NCBI GenBank assembly: GCA_003480725.1
Contig: QUJQ01000002.1
Coordinates: forward strand, 1 to 64,000
From: Clostridiaceae bacterium AM27-36LB
GTDB taxonomy: Bacteria > Bacillota > Clostridia > Lachnospirales > Lachnospiraceae
Length of the DNA stretch: 64,000 nt
Reading direction: 5' to 3'
The notes under the pieces are model-generated. The model made no database searches. It was not told where the DNA came from and was given only the letters and a program-made list of their open reading frames with translations. Position 1 is the stretch's first letter. Each line of letters opens with the position of its first letter. The translations under genes and the position numbers were made by a program. Shown piece after piece: positions 54,466-62,074 of this stretch.

Positions 54466-55750
54466 TATATGATACCTCCGCCAATGCCTCAAACAGTCTG
54501 CGCACTCCTGCATAGCCAAATGGCTGCTGTTCCTCATTCCAGCGCACATTTGGACATTCCTTGTGATAATACCCGGCATCTTTTCCGATAGTCAGATCAA
54601 TGTCGGACTGGCTTCCATCATAATACAGCATGGTTGGTTCCAGATTGGAAAATACTTTTGTCTCTGGACTTATCTTCGCCAGCTGTTTTACATAGACGAA
54701 ATTTTCTCCTGACAAAGTTCCATAGATCTCCGGCACACGGAATCCATAACGAACCAGCGCAAGTGCCAGTTCAAAAGGATCTGCATTCATCCATTCTCCA
54801 ACGGCAAAGGATGCATCAGGATGCAGTTCCCGGAATTTTATGATAACATCCTCCGCTGCCTTACGCGGTGCTTTATCATCGAACTCTACTCCCAGTGCCG
54901 CCCCAAAAGCTTGATACTGGCTGGCAATTTTGTCAGTCTGATAAAGTCTTCTAAGCTCGATATAGGGAATTTTCAACCGGTCATGAAAATCTTCTGCTGC
55001 GAATCGTGCTTCCGGGTGCAATACCAGATTAAAATTTGCTTCTGCCATAGTCTGATATTCTGCGTAATCCCTGCACCTGGAGATCTCATGAATGGTTTTC
55101 ACACCCGCTCCGCGAAGTAACTCATACAGCTCACAATCGTCAATCAGCGGCGAAAAATATCCCAGCAGATTTACCACATTTCCTTTTTTCTTCTTCGGTT
55201 CTAGCAGAGAATAGATGGACTGCCGTACATGCACCATAGGCGGCTTCCTGCCCTCTCTGGTCAATGCATACATATAACAGGGTCTCACTGGAATTCCAAC
55301 AGACTCCTCCGCCTTATGACAGACGCGCTCCATATCCGTGCCAAGCAGTGCATCCACGCAGGTGATACAGATCATTATGACCGATGGCTTTTTCTCCAGA
55401 CCTTCACAGATCTCCGCCACAGCCTTCGGGATCTTTTTCAAATGTCTTCCTGTCACAATATCCGTCTCGTCCATCAGCAGATAATAAAACCGGTCATGGT
55501 ACGCTCGCATGGAACTGAGAACTGACGTATTGCGTCCACAGCATCCCGGAGATACGATCAGCATAATGGAATCTGGCACTGCCAGTCCTGCTCGTTTGAC
55601 ACCAAATCCTTCGGCTCCCGGCGAGTTGAATGCCAGCGTGGCTGGAGAACTGTAGATCAGATGCGTATGAGATATCAACTGCTGCGGAATGTTATTTTTT
55701 CCCAGCTCATCCAGTTCTTTTACTGTACAAAAATAAGCTTCCTGTCTCAT
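54452..55750 (-). CDS. nitrogenase component 1-like protein, pair 1 large subunit
   Basis: A 432-residue NifD/NifK-superfamily protein. F-N-S-P-G-A-E-G (41-48), V-S-P-G-C-C-G-R-N (C70, C71), then [13 protein letters not shown] (C128, C131, near 127-139) resemble NifD's S-P-x-x-C and T-C-x-x-x-x-I-G-D-D blocks that bind the P-cluster. It directly follows the NifH-like gene with an ATGA overlap, so the two are probably made together as reductase and acceptor. The C-terminal half is a set of Rossmann-like domains. The substrate is unknown. Confidence 0.8.
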   Translation of the reverse strand: MRQEAYFCTVKELDELGKNNIPQQLISHTHLIYSSPATLAFNSPGAEGFGVKRAGLAVPDSIMLIVSPGCCGRNTSVLSSMRAYHDRFYYLLMDETDIVTGRHLKKIPKAVAEICEGLEKKPSVIMICITCVDALLGTDMERVCHKAEESVGIPVRPCYMYALTREGRKPPMVHVRQSIYSLLEPKKKKGNVVNLLGYFSPLIDDCELYELLRGAGVKTIHEISRCRDYAEYQTMAEANFNLVLHPEARFAAEDFHDRLKIPYIELRRLYQTDKIASQYQAFGAALGVEFDDKAPRKAAEDVIIKFRELHPDASFAVGEWMNADPFELALALVRYGFRVPEIYGTLSGENFVYVKQLAKISPETKVFSNLEPTMLYYDGSQSDIDLTIGKDAGYYHKECPNVRWNEEQQPFGYAGVRRLFEALAEVSYNERT

Positions 55751-56508
55751 GCACCTTCCTCTTCTTTCCACAGCAGTGCCGCAAGGTCAAGGAAACATTT
55801 ACTGATCCTGGAAGTTGGATCTCCTTCGATCACCGTCTTTCCCTGCTCTTCCCAGTGGATGATCTCATCACTTCGTGGCACCTCTCCCACGATGGGCACT
55901 CCGATCTTCTCTGAAAATGCCTGTACTTTCTCTGTCTCGTTTTCTACATTTCTGTGATTTAACACGATTCCAAATACCCGGGCATAACTGCGATCCTCAA
56001 AGTTTCGAACTGCACTGGAAATATTGTTGGCGGCATACAATGCCATTTTCTCCCCGGATGTAACGATCAGGACTTTATCCGCATATCCTTCACGAATAGG
56101 TGCTGCAAATCCACCGCATACCACATCACCCAAGACATCGTACAAAACCACATCTGGTTTATAATGTTCAAATAATTCCATATCTTCTAACAACTGAAAT
56201 GTTGCAATAATGCCTCGCCCAGCACAGCCAAGTCCCGGTGTCGGACCTCCGGTCTCAATACAGAGGATCCCCCCATAACCCTCTTTAGAAATCTGCGAAA
56301 GATCATCTGGCTCCTCGTCTTCTTCTCTCATATAATTCATCACCGGGCGAAGCGGCTCACCTCCAAGTAAATTGATGGTAGAATCTGCTTTCGGATCACA
56401 CCCGATCTGAATAACACGTTTCCCCATAGTGGCAAATGCCGCCGCCAGATTCGAAGTTACCGTAGATTTTCCGATTCCACCCTTTCCATATACTGCTACC
56501 TTTAACAT
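55747..56508 (-). CDS. nitrogenase iron protein NifH-like reductase
   Basis: A 253-residue ATP-dependent reductase of the NifH/BchL/CfbC family. The P-loop G-K-G-G-I-G-K-S-T is at 8-16, G-C-D-P-K-A-D-S-T at 36-44, C95 in G-L-G-C-A-G-R-G, and C131 in [11 protein letters not shown]. Both cysteines that hold the [4Fe-4S] cluster between subunits are present, as is the Arg after the first. It heads an operon of four nitrogenase-like and four Hyp proteins. No nifE/N/B or classical nifDK is present, so nitrogen fixation is unlikely. Confidence 0.88.
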   Translation of the reverse strand: MLKVAVYGKGGIGKSTVTSNLAAAFATMGKRVIQIGCDPKADSTINLLGGEPLRPVMNYMREEDEEPDDLSQISKEGYGGILCIETGGPTPGLGCAGRGIIATFQLLEDMELFEHYKPDVVLYDVLGDVVCGGFAAPIREGYADKVLIVTSGEKMALYAANNISSAVRNFEDRSYARVFGIVLNHRNVENETEKVQAFSEKIGVPIVGEVPRSDEIIHWEEQGKTVIEGDPTSRISKCFLDLAALLWKEEEGA

Positions 56509-56534
56509 GTTCCCCTCCTGTTATTTTTCTACAC

Positions 56535-56577
56535 AAAAAGAACCACTTTCCCGGCAGTTCGTCAGAAAAATGGTTCT
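56535..56577 (-). terminator. terminator in the leader of the nitrogenase-like operon
   Basis: On the minus strand AGAACCATTTTTC pairs with GGGAAAGTGGTTCT (G-U pairs allowed) over about 13 bp, with a 12-base loop, and is followed by TTTTTGTG. It lies only 27 bases before the NifH-like ATG and after the nearest promoter, so it probably acts as an attenuator. Confidence 0.75.
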
Positions 56578-56585
56578 GTAAAATC

Positions 56586-56651
56586 TTATTTCGCAACTAT
56601 TCCTGCTCGGATCATCCTTGCCGTCAGAGTTCTCTTATTCATTTTTGCCAT
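56586..56651 (-). CDS. candidate 21-residue leader peptide or gene remnant
   Basis: ATG 56651 to TAA 56586 encodes M-A-K-M-N-K-R-T-L-T-A-R-M-I-R-A-G-I-V-A-K. The frame is open further upstream (I-T-I-P-D-S-H-I-Y-R-V-F-G-E-K-D-K precedes it) but without a standard start. It could be a short leader peptide controlling the following terminator, or the end of a lost gene. Ribosome-site support is weak (GGTGA about 12 bases upstream). Confidence 0.35.
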   Translation of the reverse strand: MAKMNKRTLTARMIRAGIVAK

Positions 56652-56712
56652 CTTGTCTTTTTCACCAAATACTCTGTAGATGTGTGAATCAGGTATAGTA
56701 ATTTCATTGATT

Positions 56713-56741
56713 ATTTTATCATCTTAGATACGGATTATCAA
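56713..56741 (-). promoter_or_regulatory. promoter of the nitrogenase-like operon leader
   Basis: On the minus strand TTGATA (56741-56736) and TAAAAT (56718-56713) are separated by 17 bases, just after the stop of the preceding lipoprotein gene. Transcription would begin near 56706, about 200 bases before the NifH-like gene. Confidence 0.6.
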
Positions 56742-56759
56742 GGGAATATGTTTTTTACT

Positions 56760-57674
56760 CTAATGGCAAACAATCACATCGTCCATAACATCTAACGATG
56801 TTCCATATGCAAGGTTCAGTGCTCCTGACTGGTCAAATGAGAGTTCATAGCAATCGTCATATCCATCTCTTTCGATCTTGAAAATAATCGTATCTTCTGT
56901 ATAACCATATACATCAAGATCTGATAAGATACCTCCGCCCGTGACCCAGACCGTCCAACTGCTTCCTTTCACTCCATAATCACAGTCTTCAGATTTAGCA
57001 ACACCAACACATGCACCACGGCTTTCGTCAAAGATCCATTGCCCTTCAAACTTTGCAAAAACATCATCCAAACTCAGATTATCTGCATCTATACTCTTCT
57101 GGATCTCAAGCGGAATCGAGAAAGATTCCTTTCTTACATCAGCCAGATATCCGGCAAGGATGTATGCTCTCGCACGAGTTATTTCCTCTGCGACGGTATT
57201 TTCCAACTGCGGCTGAAGGCTTCCACCATTAACCTCCATTCCGGCACCTTTTACACGTGCTTCTTTTTGCTTGATCCATGCCCGCTGTTCTTCCAGCACC
57301 TTTGCTTTCGTTTCCGCATCCAGTTCATCACTCAATCTGCTCCATAAGGAATTCAGTTCATCATCCCAAAGCTGATACCACTGTGCTGTGGTCTGATTCA
57401 TGTCCGCTTGCCCCATGCTGCTCCAGTCAGCATTTTCATATCCGTTGGACTGCTCCTCTATCTTTGCAAGTTCCTTCTGAATATCACAAGCCTCATCAGT
57501 CTCTTCTGTTTCAGTGTCAGTCTTTGCATCTTCTCCATCTTCAATCTCTGTATTCTCTGTAGACTGGGGCTGTATCTGCTCCTGCTGTTCCTTCTCTTGT
57601 TTTGGTTCCTCTTTTGCACTGCATCCACTGCAAAAAAGCATGAGCATAATTCCAAATAATACTACTCTTTTCAT
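56760..57674 (-). CDS. DUF1311-containing lipoprotein (LprI-like)
   Basis: A 304-residue exported protein. A signal ends in the lipobox L-F-C-S-G-C (13-18), with Cys18 to be lipidated. A low-complexity Glu/Thr/Gln linker (20-62) leads to a helical domain with M-N-Q-T-T-A-Q-W-Y-Q-L-W-D near 91-103 and L-E-E-Q-R-A-W-I-K-Q-K-E-A near 127-139, the DUF1311/LprI lysozyme-inhibitor-like pattern. The last 90 residues form a beta-rich domain of unknown role. It overlaps the upstream small membrane gene as ATGA. Confidence 0.8.
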   Translation of the reverse strand: MKRVVLFGIMLMLFCSGCSAKEEPKQEKEQQEQIQPQSTENTEIEDGEDAKTDTETEETDEACDIQKELAKIEEQSNGYENADWSSMGQADMNQTTAQWYQLWDDELNSLWSRLSDELDAETKAKVLEEQRAWIKQKEARVKGAGMEVNGGSLQPQLENTVAEEITRARAYILAGYLADVRKESFSIPLEIQKSIDADNLSLDDVFAKFEGQWIFDESRGACVGVAKSEDCDYGVKGSSWTVWVTGGGILSDLDVYGYTEDTIIFKIERDGYDDCYELSFDQSGALNLAYGTSLDVMDDVIVCH

Positions 57675-57916
57675 TTGTGATTCATTCTCTCCCTGATATC
57701 CTGAAATACTCCATATCCCAGAAATAAAATTCCAACTACTAATGCTACGGTCGCAGCCATCAGCAGAAGTGGCCCCTCATACTCCAGACCTGCTGCAAAC
57801 AGTCCCGCATTCCAGGATGTTACATTGCTCATAAAGATTGCTGCTGTCAGATAATATACTGAAATTAAAATCGCAGCTATCAGACAGAAAATTGCACCAA
57901 TTCCTTTATTGTTCAT
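57671..57916 (-). CDS. small two-helix membrane protein
   Basis: 81 residues with two membrane helices (about 5-29 and 47-69), a short polar loop containing N-V-T-S-W-N-A-G, and a basic C-terminus (R-E-R-M-N-H-K). No family is recognised. GGAGG precedes the ATG. It overlaps the lipoprotein gene by four bases, so the two may act together at the membrane. Confidence 0.65.
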   Translation of the reverse strand: MNNKGIGAIFCLIAAILISVYYLTAAIFMSNVTSWNAGLFAAGLEYEGPLLLMAATVALVVGILFLGYGVFQDIRERMNHK

Positions 57917-57995
57917 GTTTTAATTCCTCCTTTATCCTCTGACTCTCCTGTTCTCATTATACTACATCCTATACCATTCATCCTTCGTCATATCA

Positions 57996-58400
57996 TCACC
58001 ACAAATCGTATGGTTTCATGGTTTCTGAATTTCGATATTCATGTTTCTCATAATATCCTATCAGCTTACCCTCATCTCTGAGTGCCACCATGTAAACATC
58101 TTTATTCTGTTTCTCATTGTGAAAAGTATAGACGATATTATGACTTTCATCTACTGCAAACCAATCCACTACCTGCCTTATTTTATCCCTGGATTCTGGA
58201 TTATGACAATCTAACAGACTTCTTCCAATAAGTTTATCGCCACCTCGCTTCGCATAGCTGATAACAGCTGCCGGATTCATGTAAATAATCTCATGCTTAA
58301 GATTGCATATAACAACGGATGCCCTGTCCTGATCAACAATACTCTTATAAAAGCTGACATCTATCTTTTTATGTATTTTGGGGTTCTTACTTTTTTCCAT
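57996..58400 (-). CDS. PAS domain-containing protein
   Basis: A 134-residue protein made of one PAS fold. D-R-A-S-V-V-I-C-N-L-K-H-E-I-I-Y-M-N-P-A-A (near 23-43) is the usual PAS start, followed by G-R-S-L-L-D-C-H-N-P-E-S near 59-70 and a strand with N-K-D-V-Y-M-V-A-L-R-D-E. The family is one of small sensors that may bind a ligand or cofactor. No output domain is attached. It follows the next flavin-like oxidase gene by 13 bases. Confidence 0.85.
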   Translation of the reverse strand: MEKSKNPKIHKKIDVSFYKSIVDQDRASVVICNLKHEIIYMNPAAVISYAKRGGDKLIGRSLLDCHNPESRDKIRQVVDWFAVDESHNIVYTFHNEKQNKDVYMVALRDEGKLIGYYEKHEYRNSETMKPYDLW

Positions 58401-58413
58401 CTTCAGCTATCCT

Positions 58414-58806
58414 TTAAAACTTCACTATTTCCGGTTCGTGTGTAAATGATGAGAATGTAGCTGTCGCATTTTTTAAATAGAACACCTCTGTATTTCCATC
58501 ATCTGCTGAATACATATTCTGTAAAGATGGATAAGCATCGAGCATAGACTGTCTTGCTTCTCTTCTGTCATCTTCTACAAGTTCTCCGGCTACACGAAGC
58601 CACTCGCCATTTTTAAATGCGCAGATTTCTACCTTCGGGTTTGCATGAATCTGCTTTGAAACATCCTTTACCTTTCCAGTCTGAATATACAGCTTCCCTT
58701 CAAAAATGTGTGCTGTTCCAAAAGGTCTTACTCTTGGCTGGTCACCTTCTACTGTTGCCAAATAATATGTCTCTGCTTCTTTTAAAAATTGTACTACTCG
58801 TTCCAT
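58414..58806 (-). CDS. pyridoxamine 5'-phosphate oxidase family protein
   Basis: About 130 residues, a split beta-barrel of the PNPOx-like flavin or heme-binding family. Y-Y-L-A-T-V-E-G-D-Q-P-R-V-R-P-F-G near 14-30 and I-Q-T-G-K-V-K-D-V-S-K-Q-I near 41-53 are the FMN-binding features. Reductase or oxidase activity is not known. ATG 58806 follows GGAGG at eight bases. The PAS protein gene follows, giving a possible redox-sensing pair. Confidence 0.85.
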   Translation of the reverse strand: MERVVQFLKEAETYYLATVEGDQPRVRPFGTAHIFEGKLYIQTGKVKDVSKQIHANPKVEICAFKNGEWLRVAGELVEDDRREARQSMLDAYPSLQNMYSADDGNTEVFYLKNATATFSSFTHEPEIVKF

Positions 58807-58887
58807 GATGTAATCCTCCTGCACTTTTTTTGTACCCTGGAATTAAAGCTTTCTTAATAAGAATATGGAAAAAGCCCTTTCCAGTTT

Positions 58888-60120
58888 CTACTGACAAATC
58901 CAGAGTTCGCCCCACACAGAATTACATAAATCTATGCAATACTCTACGGAAAATTCCGGATCCTGCGTAGTAATCTCATTCTCTGCTTCCAACTGCTCGG
59001 TGTAATCTTTCAGAAAATAAGCCGACACGCTACCCGGCTCTGATGTCACATGACTGACCAGCGGACGAACTCCATAATCAATGACCTTCACTTCACCGGT
59101 ATCATCCTTGGAAATGGTTACTTCTGCCATACCGCCTACCATACGGTTAGCAATTCCTTCTCCGATTCCAGAAGTCCAGTTTACAAAATTACCCAGTGAA
59201 TAGTAGACCAGCATTTCATGCCCCGTCTCTTCATCTGTTACCCATTCAACTGGCTCGATCACATGAGGATGGGTTCCCAGAACCAGATCTGCACCATTTT
59301 TCAGAAAAATTTGTGTCCACTTTTCTTGCATATCATCTGGTGTCAACCGATATTCTGTTCCCCAGTGTGGACACACGATTGTAAAATCTGCCAGTTCTTC
59401 TGCTCTTTGAATGTCTGCAGCCACCTGTTCCTCATCCAACAGATCCACCGCATAAGGCATATCCGATGGAAGTGCGATTCCATTGGTTCCATATGTATAG
59501 TTCAGAACAGCAACCTTCATATCCGGCAGCTCTATAATTGATGGATCTGCGCCACGGGATGTGGATGTTTCTTCCGTATCATGAATTCCAAGAACCGTGA
59601 TCTGCGGATATTGCTCTTTCCAGTGTTCCGCACAGTTTACAAGTCCTGCACGCCCTTTGTCCATAGCATGATTCGTCGCATGGCAGATCACATCAAAACC
59701 TGCATCCACTAAAGCATCACTAAGGCCGAAGTCCGCATTGAAACATGGATAACCGCTAATGCCAAGCTCCGCGCCACCGATGATCACCTCCTGATTCACC
59801 AGTGCCAGATCTGCTGATGCGATCTCGTCCTTCGTATGTGCAAACAACGAACTATAATCATAACTTCCATCTGCCTGTCTGCAATTTTCCTCTATGGGAG
59901 TATGTAACAGCACATCTCCTACCATGATAATCTTGTATTCATCTGATACTGGTTCTTCCGTCTCCGGAACAGTATCCTGCATTTTCGCTTCCATATCTTC
60001 TTCAACCACAGGAATGCTGACTGCGGATGGCTGGTCTGATACGGCATTATCTGATCTCGCACAACCAGATAAACAAATGATTGCCAGTATACAAGCAAAA
60101 AGTAATGTACTTTTCTTCAT
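58888..60120 (-). CDS. CapA family lipoprotein
   Basis: A 410-residue protein with a lipobox (L-S-G-C at 17-20). The CapA/PgsA metallophosphatase-like domain has M-V-G-D-V-L-L-H (70-77), D-L-A-L-V-N-Q-E near 107-113, A-T-N-H-A-M-D-K-G near 149-157, and H-W-G-T-E-Y near 255-260 with G-T-H-P-H-V-I-E-P. Members are linked to poly-gamma-glutamate synthesis, but many CapA lipoproteins have no known role. A promoter at 60161-60189 precedes it. No pgs operon is near. Confidence 0.85.
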   Translation of the reverse strand: MKKSTLLFACILAIICLSGCARSDNAVSDQPSAVSIPVVEEDMEAKMQDTVPETEEPVSDEYKIIMVGDVLLHTPIEENCRQADGSYDYSSLFAHTKDEIASADLALVNQEVIIGGAELGISGYPCFNADFGLSDALVDAGFDVICHATNHAMDKGRAGLVNCAEHWKEQYPQITVLGIHDTEETSTSRGADPSIIELPDMKVAVLNYTYGTNGIALPSDMPYAVDLLDEEQVAADIQRAEELADFTIVCPHWGTEYRLTPDDMQEKWTQIFLKNGADLVLGTHPHVIEPVEWVTDEETGHEMLVYYSLGNFVNWTSGIGEGIANRMVGGMAEVTISKDDTGEVKVIDYGVRPLVSHVTSEPGSVSAYFLKDYTEQLEAENEITTQDPEFSVEYCIDLCNSVWGELWICQ

Positions 60121-60160
60121 AAGTCACCTTTTTTCTGTTCTCATGCCTTTCTTTGCATCA

Positions 60161-60189
60161 TTTATCCAGATATTCTTTTATTCTGTCAA
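60161..60189 (-). promoter_or_regulatory. CapA gene promoter
   Basis: On the minus strand a perfect TTGACA (60189-60184) and GATAAA (60166-60161) are separated by 17 bases. Confidence 0.55.
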
Positions 60190-60240
60190 AATTTACATAT
60201 TCATGTTTCTTATTTTATTATTTCAAAATGCTCGAGTCAA

Positions 60241-60339
60241 CATTTTTCAGGCGGAGTTTTAGCTGTATATACACACTTTTCAGGACGTAAATTTATGTTC
60301 CACATACATTTTTCAGGATGTAAACATCTAATTTCAGTA
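60241..60339. repeat. three direct repeats with a 33-bp period
   Basis: CATTTTTCAGG at 60241, CACTTTTCAGG at 60274 and CATTTTTCAGG at 60307 are exactly 33 bases apart, and copies 2 and 3 share CAGGA(C/T)GTAAA. Multiple spaced repeats of this kind are found at IS21-family ends, where transposase binds, so the tract may be an insertion-sequence scar. Apart from the CapA promoter, I see nothing else in 60121-60376. Confidence 0.5.
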
Positions 60340-60376
60340 TTTCTTCCTTCAATTTTCCTATGATCTGATCATGACC

Positions 60377-61063
60377 CTATTTTGCCTTTTTCTCTTTTCT
60401 CATAAAAAGACAAACACAGACAGATGCAAAGACCGCCGATGCTGCCACAAGTACTGGCAACACCGGAATCGGACAGACATCTGTGCTGATGAGCTTCAAG
60501 CCCTGGAACAGTGTATATACACCGAACACAGAGAAGATTCCAAATGCCAGTGTGTTAAGCAGTCCCTCCGGTGTCTTGCTCTTCAGCAGATAACCGGCCA
60601 GCATTCCTAAGATGTCCGCTGCAAAAAGTCCCAGAGAACAGGCGATCCATACAATCAATGCAACATTCATTCCTTCATTTGCACCAAATGTAATCGCAGT
60701 CAATTGTGTCTTATCTCCCAGTTCTGCTACGAAAAATGTACAAAATACTGCAAGCGGAGCAAACTTGATCTTTGATCTACCGCCCTCTTCCTCTTCATCG
60801 TCATCATCACCGGCAATCGTTGATGCAGCAAAATAGAGAAATGCAAATGCTGCAATAACTTTGATGAGCCAGTCAGGAATGAATTCACTGACAAATCCTC
60901 CAGCAAGAACGGCCAGTCCATTCAACACAAGGATTGCTGCAGCAGTTCCCAATATAATATCTCTTAACTTATACTTGGAAGTAAGAGCAATGAGCATGAG
61001 CTGCGTTTTGTCTCCCATCTCCGCGATGAATTCCGTTAAAAACACTTTCAAAAATAATAACAT
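60377..61063 (-). CDS. TMEM165/GDT1 family cation transporter, likely Mn2+ exporter
   Basis: About 228 residues with six helices in two related halves, each with the E-x-G-D-K-T motif: F-I-A-E-M-G-D-K-T-Q-L (12-22) and F-V-A-E-L-G-D-K-T-Q-L near 110-120. Members export manganese or calcium. An acidic loop (D-D-D-D-E-E-E-E) links the halves. ATG 61063 with AAAGGAG upstream is preferred over a longer frame to 61150. A yybP-ykoY riboswitch before it supports the manganese role. Confidence 0.9.
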   Translation of the reverse strand: MLLFLKVFLTEFIAEMGDKTQLMLIALTSKYKLRDIILGTAAAILVLNGLAVLAGGFVSEFIPDWLIKVIAAFAFLYFAASTIAGDDDDEEEEGGRSKIKFAPLAVFCTFFVAELGDKTQLTAITFGANEGMNVALIVWIACSLGLFAADILGMLAGYLLKSKTPEGLLNTLAFGIFSVFGVYTLFQGLKLISTDVCPIPVLPVLVAASAVFASVCVCLFMRKEKKAK

Positions 61064-61110
61064 CTGTCTACTCCTTTTGTCCTCCACATCAGAAGTATAC
61101 CCAAACCAAT

Positions 61111-61179
61111 AAAAAAACTCATGTATATCAACCGCCAGCCTGTGTCTCACACCGGAACTGTTCAGCGATATACATGAGT
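61111..61179 (-). terminator. riboswitch-controlled terminator
   Basis: On the minus strand ACTCATGTATATC (61179-61167) pairs with GATATACATGAGT (61129-61117) over 13 bp and is followed by TTTTTTT. The 5' arm includes the P1 3' strand of the riboswitch, so the two structures exclude each other. Confidence 0.85.
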
Positions 61180-61266
61180 CTCATTATTTAAGATTTGCCA
61201 GATTATATGTATCTCTATAATCAGAATGTTGACAAACCACACTTTCGCGCTAACTACTCCCTCATG
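61173..61266 (-). ncRNA. yybP-ykoY manganese riboswitch
   Basis: On the minus strand the leader reads CATGAG-GGAGTAG at its 5' end, with GTCAACA further in and TGAGACTCATG at its 3' end. CATGAG and CTCATG form P1, and the GGAGUAG and GUCAAC blocks are family landmarks. Mn2+ binding would hold P1 closed and prevent the terminator. It lies before a GDT1-type exporter, a known target family. Confidence 0.8.
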
Positions 61267-61287
61267 GAATATTGAATTTCTTGATAA

Positions 61288-61316
61288 AGAGTATCAAATA
61301 TATTCCTGTTTGTCAA
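61288..61316 (-). promoter_or_regulatory. promoter of the riboswitch-GDT1 transcript
   Basis: On the minus strand TTGACA (61316-61311) and TACTCT (61293-61288) are separated by 17 bases, directly before the riboswitch. Confidence 0.7.
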
Positions 61317-61333
61317 CAGAATTCGACATTTTT

Positions 61334-62029
61334 TCAACTGTCAGTCAATGCAATTTGAACTGCCTTTTTTGTATGAATAACTGTTGTATCAAATACCGGG
61401 ACAGAGACATCTGACTGATGAATCAGTAAACCGATCTCTGTGCATCCCAGAATAACACCTTCTGCACCCTTTTTCTGCATTTTTTCAATAATCTTCTGAA
61501 ATATCTTTCTGGATTTCTCATTAATCTTACCAACACACAATTCTTCAAATATGATCCTGTTTACAACATCCACATCGACATCATCTGGAATAATCACCTC
61601 AATTCCTCTGTCGGACAGGCGATCTTTGTAAAAATCCTGTTTCATCGTATATCTGGTACCCAGTAGTCCAACACGTTTTATGTGGCATGTCTTAAGTTCA
61701 TCGGCTGTCGCATCTGCAATATGTACTACTGGTATCTGTAGCATAGAAGCAATCTGCGATGTGACTTTATGTATGGTATTAGAACATATAAGAATGAAAT
61801 CTGCTCCTGCATCTTCCAGTTTCTTTGCAGCTCTTCCCAAGATCTCGCCACATTTTTCCCATTGATTGCTGGACTGATAGTTTTCAATTTCAGCAAATTC
61901 AACACTATACAGAATGATCCTTGCTGAATGTAATCCACCCAGCTTATTTTTCACTTCTTCATTTATAATTTGATAATAATGGACTGTGCTTTCCCAGCTC
62001 ATTCCACCAAGCAACCCGATTGTTTTCAT
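61334..62029 (-). CDS. aspartate/glutamate racemase family protein
   Basis: A 231-residue two-Cys racemase. I-G-L-L-G-G-M-S-W-E-S-T (4-15) is the family start. The two catalytic Cys are in I-L-I-C-S-N-T-I-H (near 80-88) and I-L-G-C-T-E-I-G-L-L (near 193-202), each used to move the alpha proton. The E-I-G-L form is typical of aspartate racemases. It would supply D-Asp or D-Glu for wall peptides. It ends just before the riboswitch promoter. Confidence 0.9.
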   Translation of the reverse strand: MKTIGLLGGMSWESTVHYYQIINEEVKNKLGGLHSARIILYSVEFAEIENYQSSNQWEKCGEILGRAAKKLEDAGADFILICSNTIHKVTSQIASMLQIPVVHIADATADELKTCHIKRVGLLGTRYTMKQDFYKDRLSDRGIEVIIPDDVDVDVVNRIIFEELCVGKINEKSRKIFQKIIEKMQKKGAEGVILGCTEIGLLIHQSDVSVPVFDTTVIHTKKAVQIALTDS

Positions 62030-62074
62030 TTTATACTATCCTCGTCACATAAAAGAATGTTGTCTATTTCTTAC

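Noticed and set aside
45085..56508. A nitrogen fixation (nif) cluster
   Set aside because: No nifB, nifE/N, nifV or molybdate transport is present, and the component 1-like proteins lack several cluster-ligand cysteines.
45085..56508. A [NiFe]-hydrogenase operon
   Set aside because: No large or small hydrogenase subunit, HypA, HypB or maturation protease is encoded here.
56586..56610. A third copy of the MITE-like end (GCAACTATTC)
   Set aside because: Only ten bases match and there is no opposite arm; likely chance.
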